Source: Cephalotrichum gorgonifer (Eukaryota > Ascomycota > Sordariomycetes > Microascales > Microascaceae). Taken from it: DNA of 64,000 nt. The stretch spans positions 165,290-229,289 of the forward strand of contig ONZQ02000005.1 in assembly GCA_900312665.1 (NCBI GenBank), given 5' to 3'. Position numbers and translations under genes: made by a program. Numbering within the stretch: position 1 is the stretch's first letter; each line of letters starts with the position of its first letter. Below the pieces are notes generated by a model. The model saw only the letters and a list, made by a program, of their open reading frames with translations, searched no databases and was not told where the DNA came from. Positions 55,046-64,000 of this stretch are shown in pieces.

Positions 55046-58000
55046 TGTCGTCGAGGTCGAGCGTGAACACGCAGAAGAGGCACACCCAGTGTGCTCTCTA
55101 CCCCTCTCTCTCTCAGAATATGCGCGATGCCAGTCGCAGCAAAAGTGAAAATGGGAATGTACAAGAAGCGAAGAAGATGTCCGGCACTAGTGAAAAGGCC
55201 CCGATCCAACAGCCATAAAGAATACAAGAAGAACAAATAAACCAGAATCCAGGAAGGTGCCTCTTGCCGGGGGGTCGCAGTCGAGGGCTTTCGGAATCTC
55301 GCGAGTGAGAGAAGGAGAGAGGGAGAGCGTGTGTTGGATTATCGAAGTTGGAGAAGAGAAGAGGAAGGTTGGCCGGAGAAGGGAGAAGAAGGGGGGGAAG
55401 GAAACGAGGACGCTCAAGCGAGGACGGGAGATTGAGGGGCCGTCTCGTCTATCCGTCTAGAAACCGAGGGCGATCCTGGGGGGTGATCATCTGGAAGACT
55501 AGAGATCGCTGGTCCGTTGAGGCGGCTAATATGCGAAGAAAGCCTGCGGAGGCAAGGTTTTGGTTGATGCGGATGAATGGAACTGAGAGAAATCGCAAAA
55601 CAGATGGAGGAGATTGGCGATCTTTTGGAAATAGAGTTTGACGAAAGGCGACGAAGGGAAGGAAGACGAGAAAAAACCTGCTTTCGTCGAGAAGATACAG
55701 GCAAGAATTGGACTCCCAAGAGAGTTCAGAGTTGGGGAGTCGCAAGGCGGGAGGGAGGGTCGGAAGGTGGAGAGACGGGAGAGTTGAATTGGAAGGGGAG
55801 TCTACAAAGTGGAAGATTCACGGTTCCGATCCATCATCGGCGGTAGGGATTGTTCAGACAATAATACGTCCGGAGTACGTGACGAACCCTTTAGGAAGGA
55901 AGAAAGAGAAAGTCTATGGCACGTACGATACAGCCATTTGCTCGAGCACCCACCGAGCCGGGGGGGATAGAACAATTGACACTGAACTAGAACTAGAATA
56001 GCACCGGGCAACAGTCTCTCGCCTCCAGGAGACGCATGAACAGCATAGCGCGATCTTGATTGATCGATGTTTGACAGGGGACTAGGAAGTGCTGGGATTG
56101 GCTCGGAAGATGGAGGGATTGTATTAAGAATGCGTCGGGAGGAGGGGATGCCCGTGGTTAATGGAGGGGTAGGACCCCTGACCTCTTACAAAGATGAGGC
56201 ACAGAGAATCTCAGGTCCGTGGATCATGGCGATGCAAGGGTGGTAGAGGGTGGGAAGGTGGTGTGGGTCCGGGACCACCCCTGAGACGGCATCGAGGGGG
56301 GCCAATTGCGAGAGGGCAAGGGGTTATCCGTTGCAGCCCCCAACGGACCCAGAGCTCTGGGGCACCACCATTGGGACTTTATTAATGTGGAGGGATGGCC
56401 ACGGCACGGTATAACTAAGCGAACAACCTTGAGGCGGGGTGTTTATTAGCAATGGGGGATAAAAAAAACTCTCCATTTTAAAGACTGGTTTTGTTTGACC
56501 TTAACTGCGCCGGGGTAAATAGAAACAGAAACAATCGAGACCATTCCTTTGTCTTAGAACAGACCCCCGTACTAAACAGAAAACAAAGCTTTCGTTGTGG
56601 GACTCGGCACAAGCCCCCCTCCACTCACGATGCGGTGAGTGGACTCGCTAGCCGCCGACAAAGGCATTCTCCGCGCTTCGAGAAAAGGCAGCGCTATAAG
56701 CAGCTAGTACTCCAGCCGCCGAGGACCCCGGAGCAGGCCGATCGTCATTCAACTCAGCACATATGCCTGTGAAGATAAAGAATGCAGTGCAGGTGTGAGT
56801 GAGTACTCACCTAGCGCAATGCATGAGGGTTCGGCGTCTCGCCCAGCCCGACGGAGTAGCTCCGCAAGCCTGTACAAGTAAGTGATGACGTAGATCTGTG
56901 CGCCGGCGTCGCAGATGTCCGCCCTGACAATGCTCCTCCTGACCAAGCGGAAACAGTACTAGTGGGCTGGTCGGGCTCATTTTGCGGCCTTGGCGACGGC
57001 CTCTTTCCCACGAAGAAAAATGAAGAACTCGCTTTCTGCATTTCCTTGGTCTTCCTCCCTCACTGTATGGTCGAAGAATACCGGGTTTCCTCGTACACGC
57101 ACTTCGCCTGTTTGCCGCCACATAAACACGCTAGCAGCGGGATCTAATTTAGAAGCCGCCCGCCCTCAGCGAATGACAAGTCGAAGACGGCCGTTTGCAC
57201 TCTTTCTGTAGTAGTGCAATTGTTAAGCTGGAACCCTGACGAGCACCTCCATGTACTCGAACCAGTCGCTCACCTGTAGTTCTACAAAGTAGTTACTTGT
57301 ATGGCGCGAGCAGTAAAAAGGGAGAGAAATGATGACCACCATATCGTCACTTGCCTGGACGAGAAAGGAGAGGGGCGGGCGGCCAATTCTGCTATCACGG
57401 TGACTCTCTCTGCCAGACGCATTGGCAAAGATTGAAGCCTCGGCTCAGCAACTCTTGAGCTCCAGCTCCCAGGCAAAAAGTCAACCAGCTCTCCAGATTT
57501 CGAGCGTACCCGAAGAAGCCGAGAACATGTCCTTCTCCACTGAACATAGAGCTCCCGCACATTCTATCCGGAAGCCCACTCGCTGAGTCCTGTCCAGCGT
57601 GGACCCATCTTGTCTTTATCCATTCTTGTATTGGTTAGTCGTTCACTATCAGTCGGGGCTCTTCGGCGACTTTGACCCAAAAAGCTGCGAGCTATCCGTC
57701 CATATCAAACCCACCACCATCCCCCGACTGGGCGGCCGCTGGCAGGTAGTGAGTGAATAACAGTAGACCCAGCCTCGTCGAAGCTACAAGAGCAAACAAT
57801 CATGAAGTAATTCGTTCCCCCGATCGTTGATGACTGGAACATGCCGGGTATGCTCGGCATGAAATCTGACGACACTCTCACCCTAGTCTGTGATATTGTG
57901 TATAGCCCGTCGTCGGAATTTCAGAGGTGAGGTGTGGATAAGGGGAGCCCTGGTTACTGTTGGTTGTTCCATCTCCTGGCCGTAGGAATAGTAGAAAGGG

Positions 58001-59671
58001 ATGTTTGGTGCATTGAGCGGGATATTGACCATGTCAGCATCTCGGTCCTCTCGGACGTTAGCGGTGTTAGTTCCCCAGTATGTCACCTCAGAAATCTCGA
58101 TGTACGCCGTCGAAAGGGGTCTTGACAGCATCGAAAAGAGGCGACCAATCTTTCAGCCCCAAACTCTTCATGATCTCAGATATACAGCGGTTCCTAGGGT
58201 TGGCCGTTCTACCCCAGGGTGTAGGCGCATGGTGAAGACCGATCTATCCGGGGCGTGAACTATCTCGGAAGTCCCACAAAGGTGTTCGGCCACGGCTGTG
58301 GAGACCTCTCTTCGTAGTAGATATAGAAGAATAGGGACTGAGTATATGTATCTATGTCAGAGCTTCCATGACAGGTGCCTTCGTGGAACTCTCTGTTTTC
58401 CATCTTGGAGTAGGCCGCTGGCTTGGGTCGAAGGCCGAATGGGAGAGTCGCATGCTTAGCGTGGAAGAGCCGATCCACCCCAGAGAGGCGAATTTAAACA
58501 GAGGGTTAAGCTCTCGTCTGGAAGTGTTGGTCATCATTATTTGATGAGTGTGGCGGATCGATTCTTTCCAAGTTGAGGTCCAGGAGCTGGAGCTCGGCAC
58601 CCAAAAGGACTCGAGAAGCCTCTCTGCTGGAGGCTGTCCGCTATGAGTTTCGCTGTGGTGGGAGTAGCGAAGAGAGAAAATCTCTTTGCGGACGATTCTT
58701 CGCTTGATAGACTGATCTGGCGTTTCCTTATATTGATAAAAGGGGAAAAACTTGTGTCTGGGGAAGCAAGAGATAGTTCGAGATTGTCCAACGGTATCTG
58801 CACAATTGTCGGAAACAAGTAGTCGTCTGTCTCTGTTGAGGGGACATGAGGCTCATTCGGTAATGGTATATGAAATTTGGTGAAAGGAGAGGATATATAT
58901 GACACAGGCTGTAGACGGCCGGAGAGAGAACAAGGAAGAGAGTGCGTTTTGAGCATCCAAGAGGATATCGTCGTAATATATCACGTATCATCCTCTCTGT
59001 TTCGGCTAGTATAGGTAGATGGATACAAGGAGGGGCTTATGTTCTAGACGAGCATGACTAATAACAGCCATAGCCCTACACAACCCTGCTTTCGGATTAT
59101 CTGTGAGCCTCGCAGCTCCTCAATTGATCAAGCCAGATAGCCAAAAGCAATACATGCGAGCACCACTGCGGCGTTGAGGTAGTAATGCAGGGACGAGATA
59201 TCCGCACTTGGATGAGCTGTCATATAGCGCCCTTGGTGCACCTCTTAGTTATGGGGCATCATCCATCAACCATTTCGGAATCAAGTATTTAGTACTAGTC
59301 TTTGCAAGAAATAGGCTTGTACAACCCGTCTTTTGAAGTATCTGTACCTGCCCAACATACAGTGGACCCCCACTCCTATCCGCTCCCGTTCCACCCACTG
59401 TTCCATGCTCCAAGCTCTGCCCCTCCCACCGGCCCGCTCTTGGCGCTATCCGTCCGTCCCCTTTCCCCCGCAGCAGATCAAGATTCACTCATCCTCCTCA
59501 CGCTCACACTTGGTCCGTCGTCCCGCGCCTAGCTTGTGAGCCTGATTTCGCCTCCACACTCACTCGAAGGTTATCCAGAAGGATATCCTCTACGTGAACT
59601 CTCCTTGGAGCCACAGGAATCCCATCCTCTCCCTGGTCGCGTGCGCGTCTGCCAAGACGATCACCGCCGCA
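55046..59671. other. 4.6-kb gene-poor region
   Basis: Its left end (55046 to ~55900) is the promoter/5'UTR of the membrane-protein gene and is purine-rich on the plus strand. No intact gene is convincing in the rest. A set of protein-like but broken frames lies on the minus strand at 57883-58956, and one TACTTGTA motif at 57294. The right end is the promoter of the next gene. Confidence 0.45.
57883..58956 (-). pseudogene. Broken protein-like frames, possible gene relic
   Basis: Successive minus-strand frames change phase and are interrupted by stops. They are 58956-58537 (139 codons, starting MLKTHSLPCSLSGRLQPVSY), a frame ending at 58260 (ENREFHEGTCHGSSDIDTY), a short run near 58180-58090 (IMKSLGLKDWSPLFDAVK) and 58131-57883 (VTYWGTNTANVREDRDADM). 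They look more like protein than neighbouring random frames, and splice sites that would join them are weak. I recognise no family. It could be a decayed gene, a real gene with introns I could not place, or chance. Confidence 0.25.
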
Positions 59672-61835
59672 ATGTTCGGTTTCCATATACCCACTGCTGG
59701 TAAGTTAGGCTACGTCAAACCAAGACACATACACACCTTGCTTTAGCCTAGGACCAAAGCCATCAATTCCTCCCCCAGTCGCAGGTGGCGAGCAGCCCAG
59801 AGCCAGTTCAATGATATCCGTGCCCCGTTTTATCTCCCATTCCAATGACGGCGTCCTCGTGGCCCTGGCCTGCTCTTCTGGTCCTCGCAAGTTGTGGAAG
59901 CGAAGTCGCCATGCCCTGATCTCTCGTTGGCGGGTTTGGGTTAGCACACCGCCAAGCAATCAAAAAAGGTTCAATGGCGAAAGCCTCTGGCTCCCTCTTG
60001 ACGATATACTTTGGCTTCAGCACTCTTTCTTGGGACGATTTGTCGGTCTGTCGGACCGTGACAGGAGACAATTGACACACCGTATTTAAACACGCGGAGT
60101 GCTGGGGCCTTTTTTTTTCTTTCCCTTTACCTACCCTACAGTCTATTCTGCCGCTGCATCAGCTCCGTCCTATCCCAGATGTACCTTTTTTCTCAGGCGT
60201 GGATGCTTCCATGACCCATGATAGCTTGGTTCCGTCCCTTCTCGACGTTTATGCACCACTGTGCCGTCCTTATCCCCGTGATGTCCCACTCACAGCTTCA
60301 TACGAATCTTGTACCTAAACTTGTGTGCAGATATTCTCCGCGTGAAGGTCGACCCCAAAGATGTCCCTCCGCCTACGCCAGTCGTCTTCCCCGCGCCACA
60401 CAAACCCGGCCCGGGATCCGGTGGGGCGTCTGCCGAGCAGCAGAAGCTCACCAGCCTCGTCGAGACCCTCCAGCGGGTCTACCGTCCCAACGACATCAAG
60501 CCTCAGGTTTTTGACACTCTGCGACTCAAGACTTACTATGACGCGAATCCCGTCGAAATCATCCCGGATCCGACCTACTTACCGGACTTCGCGTCGTGGA
60601 GCCGGCTCTCGGCGGAGGAGGCGCGGGAACTAAACCAGGCCACCCGGATACCGCTGAATAACGGCAATCTATCCCCCGGATGTCAGGTCTACTTTGATCG
60701 CAGGGCCGAGCTGTCTAACCCGAACGAGGATGCCTTCCGCACCGTCCGCCGCCAACCCCCGCAACAGGGCAGGCGACAGCCCAGGCTGGGAAACTCGTAC
60801 GAGTTCTTCCGCTGCCTGGAGCTCATGACCCCCTACTGGGACGACCCGACGGCGCCGCCCCAGCCGCCCCCCGCCGAGGACAACCCCGAACCCGGCCCCG
60901 CGTCAGATTCCGAGCCCTCAACGGCGAACGGCCCCGCGGCGGAAGAGTCGGACATCCGCTACCGTACCATGGCAGGGACCCAGATGCCCGCCGAGGTCCG
61001 CCACAACGTCCTCTCCGCCTTTATCAAGCTCGTGGCCTACGACTTCGGCTGCAACGTCACGACGCCGCGCGTCGAGCCCCGCCTGAACCTCACCACGCCG
61101 CCGTCCCCTGGCGGTGCGTCCCGCAAGTCGTACGTGCCGTCGGGGTGCATCTTCGTCTTCCGCACGCCCATGAAGAAGGAGCAGGCGCGCGGGGGCTTCA
61201 CCGAGGGGCCCGTGGCGGCCGTCACGGCCCGCGCGTCGGTCGGGTTCGACGACCCGCTGGAGACGAACCAGGACCTCGCGAGGGAGGTGCTCGCGGCGCT
61301 CGTGACGGCGCAGCACCGCTATCGGGAGGGGAAGGAGGAGAAGCGGTTCGGGGAGGGGCAGTGGTGGACCACGCGGCCGCGGTGGGGGGGCGGCTCGGGG
61401 GGCCCGATCGGGCGGGAGATCGACCGCGACGAGGTGGTGGGCGACAAGGATGGGTCGTCGCCGCCCACCAAGAAGCCGCGGAAGACCATCTCGGCGTACG
61501 ACAACTACAGGATGGTCAGGCCTCCGGCCCTGACGTGGGACCGGAAGACGAAGTACGAGGCCATCGGGAGCGTCCCCGGGGCGGGGTACGATGACGTGTT
61601 CGTCATCAGTTGTATCTTCCACCACGTCAGCGTGCTGAGGGTTAGGGTGCCGAAGGGCTTGTTGCGGGCGCTAGAGGGGAACGTGGACGAGGAGTTCGGG
61701 GGTGACCTGGTGTTCTGGAGGAGCAAGTGGTACGACCTCTTCGTCACGGAGGAGAGGATCGCCGCCGTGGAGCTGCTCTGGGGCGTCTTTGCGTACCAGA
61801 TGAGGACGCAGGGCGAGGAGAAGCCGGGCAGTTGA
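59672..61835 (+). CDS. Conserved-looking fungal protein of unknown function
   Basis: Two exons, 59672-59699 and 60331-61835, give 510 aa. Exon 1 is only MFGFHIPTA plus one base. A 631-nt intron (GTAAGT donor, CCTAAAC branch, GTGCAG acceptor) joins it in frame to DILRVKVDPKDVPPPTPVVF. The second exon alone lacks a good start. Residues ~20-45 are Pro-rich. A folded part runs from SLVETLQRVYRPNDIKPQVF to EFFRCLELMTPYWDD. A Pro/Glu-rich linker lies at ~195-225. A second folded part, HNVLSAFIKLVAYDFGCN to FHHVSVLRVRVPKGLL, contains a disordered Gly/Lys insert at ~365-405 with an NLS-like KKPRK. Third positions are strongly GC-biased, so the gene is active. I cannot assign a family or process. Confidence 0.75.
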
Positions 61836-64000
61836 CAGTGAGCGGGCTACATCGTTGAAATGCACGGACGCGAGGCGTAACATGTAGGGGATGCTCGATA
61901 TAGAGAAGGCTTGCACGATTAGACGTACGGGGCGGGAAGTTGCTTTCTGATGGACGACACGGGACGAGGACAGGTTTTTCATCCGTGCCGAGGTCAAAGG
62001 TTGGAGGGGAACACAAATACGAGTATTTACTCCTGGACACACACCGCAAGCCATGACCCGTCATTCCGTGCGGATCCCAATGTGCTTTAGGCTCGTAGTA
62101 CAGTTACGGATTGCGGGATGAGAGGCCCTTCCCATGCTATCCCAAGTTTCAACCCAACCCCACCCCCCTTTTTCCTCACGGTGAATGGGTGGCGGTTTAC
62201 CACGTATTTACAAGTACGAGCACTTGTACTTGTATACAAGACGTACAGCACACTTGACCTCGATCTCGTCTAGACAGGGAATCGAGGCTCTTGCGGCTCT
62301 GATTGGTCCACTACAGGAGATTGAGTCTAGGGGCGCGGGACACGACACCCCCGGCGCTTCTCCCCCCAACCCCAATGTCTATTGGCCCCTGGTCTGCTGG
62401 GTGAAGATCGTGCCTCGAGCCGGGGGGGGGAGGGGTGTTGATGGATGGGTTGTTCAGCTGCTCCAGCTCTTAATGACGCAATGGGCGCTGGGAGGTCGCT
62501 TGGCGATGCATGTACTTAGCGTCTTTTGCTTTTTCTTCCTCGCCTATTAGTCGTACACCTTTCCTCGCGGCAGGCTTAATTTTGTCGAGCAGGCGGTCCT
62601 TCTCCTCCGATTGGCCCCTGCTTGAGATTGCTTCTTGTGAAAAGAGGCGTTTCTCCACGCACTTCAGGTGCGTGCTCCACCCTTATTCCTTATTCCATAC
62701 GAGTAGTCTCGGATGCTCCGAGCAGACCATCGTCTGGGCCCAATCGTTGGGGAGTCAACTTGCAATACAAACAGACCGCACACTCCACACCCCCCTCCTT
62801 TGACGCCATGGAACCCTGTCCCGAGGCCCAGGGCCGATGGGATTTGTAGCCCCCCCTGGCCTATGCATGACGGGTAGAAAACGGTTTTTATCTCAACATG
62901 ACTTTGTTGGACGGCGGGTCCATCCCCAGGGCGATTGGCAAATTTGTATGGTGGGAGGACGGAGCCGGGGTGTATCCAATGCCGAACATACTTCGTTCAA
63001 TAATATTTACAAGCACTTGTAATACTTGCCCCAAATCCTTGTTGTAATACTCGTACTCGTAGGTGCACCTGTGGTGTTGCATCCTTTCCCGCGGCGGCCC
63101 ATCCTTATTACGAGTCCGAGTACAAAGTAGTGTACAGGTAAAAGGCGGGAACGACCTGCCTTGCGAGCGAGCACTGTGGCATTTTGGGTTGCTGCTCTCC
63201 GTTTTTTTTTTCAGGCGAGGAGAGGCGGCCGCGGGCCCGCGGGGATTTGGGTTCCTGGGAGGGTAGCATCATCTCGGAGAAGAGTTTTTTCTTTCAGCTG
63301 GCATGGACTGGGGCTTGAGCCTTTCTAGGTTAGGGGAGGTAAGTGAACCCGGTGAGCGGAGGGGCGGGGTGGAATTCTCCGTTCGGCACTGGTGCTTGTA
63401 ATACAACAAACTAGAAACTACATGTAGGTGTAAAGATACCTTGATCCCGCTATAAACCCGTATCAGTACTTTTACCAAGGACAAGCATGGGCTTTTATCA
63501 CACGACCTAGCACAAGCGCGGGTACTTGTATCTGTCCCTGATTCCCCTTAATATTTAGTTTCGAGGGTCTATTCGTAGGGTCCAGACCACGCACTAGAAT
63601 TTACAAGTGCCGTCCTTGTACTTGTAATATGATATCCTAATAACTACCAGACTGGTTTGTGCTCTATCGCCCCACCCACCCACACCCCCCTTCCCAATCG
63701 CCTGGGTCCGGTCCTGGAGCTCAGATCGGCGGGATTAGGGACGGTTTTCCGCCAAGGCAGCTGGCAGCGGCAGCGAAGGGTTAGCCTGGGTTCCCTCCCT
63801 CCCTTGGGCCACTTGGGACGAGGTGGAGTGAAGTGCCGACGAAGGAAGCTGAAGCCAAGACTACGAGTGCACGTGCGAGGCCGACGATCGGCGTCTTCGT
63901 TCTTGACTCGTCTTAGACCGAGCGCCATGGTTCTGGACTTCACACTACTAGGGCGGAGGGGGCCGGTGGCTTTCTATGACGAGTACCGCGGAGCGACCCC
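61836..64000. other. 2.2-kb intergenic region to the window end
   Basis: This is 3' flank of the unknown gene, then noncoding DNA rich in TACTYGTA/TACRAGTA motifs and their one-mismatch relatives. No gene was seen before the window edge. Frames such as 63644-63943 are short and unsupported. Confidence 0.45.
62209..63626. repeat. Cluster of TACRAGTA/TACTYGTA motifs
   Basis: Exact octamers were read at 62209, 62227, 63048, 63054 (overlapping), 63524 and 63619. Related strings, such as ACTTGTAATAC and CGAGTCCGAGTAC, lie between them. Neighbouring copies occur in both orientations (62209 against 62227), so parts could form short hairpins. Confidence 0.6.

Overview
The window is eukaryotic nuclear DNA from a filamentous ascomycete, most likely a Sordariomycete. 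Protein genes carry short introns (about 50-125 nt) with GTRNGT donors and CTAAC/CTGAC-type branch sites. Coding exons are GC-rich at third positions and genes are spaced 0.2-6 kb apart. Several families are typical of such fungi: HET domain, POM152, Whi5/Nrm1-like, fungal rhodopsin-domain membrane protein. Sixteen multi- or single-exon genes are modelled with fair to high confidence. I joined exons by hand from splice signals, reading frame and protein continuity. No transposon, rRNA, convincing tRNA or CRISPR was seen.

Layout. 0-10 kb: a metallopeptidase/jacalin-like gene (minus), then a 6.4-kb stretch without a convincing gene, then a Whi5/Nrm1-like G1/S repressor (plus). 11.8-19 kb: a HET-domain gene and the nuclear-pore membrane protein POM152 (both minus). 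20-26 kb: a UCH-type deubiquitinase (plus) converging on a large protein with an N-terminal ubiquitin-like domain (minus). 26-34.8 kb: a noncoding duplicated segment with RIP-like changes, a rhodopsin-domain membrane protein (plus), an FHA protein of the Pml1/SNIP1 type (minus), a GGA clathrin adaptor (minus) and TSR3 (plus). 35-41.6 kb: mitochondrial IF-2 with a coding minisatellite (minus), an unknown two-TM protein (plus) and a PDAP1/PP28-like protein (minus). 43.8-55 kb: four minus-strand genes in a row: F-box protein, mitochondrial succinyl-CoA:3-ketoacid CoA transferase, Utp22/Nrap and a Ser/Thr/Pro-rich single-pass membrane protein. 55-64 kb: long noncoding stretches around one conserved gene of unknown function (plus).

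Functionally this is mostly housekeeping sequence and not a metabolic or defence cluster. Ribosome biogenesis (TSR3, Utp22), mitochondrial translation and metabolism (IF-2, SCOT), trafficking (GGA), nuclear pore (POM152) and cell-cycle control (Whi5-like) sit side by side. The most unusual local pairing is the convergent deubiquitinase and ubiquitin-like-domain genes. The strongest unexplained signal is a short motif, TACRAGTA (reverse complement TACTYGTA). I count about 25 exact copies by eye, all outside confident coding exons and partly clustered. I did not find a clearly new biological system.
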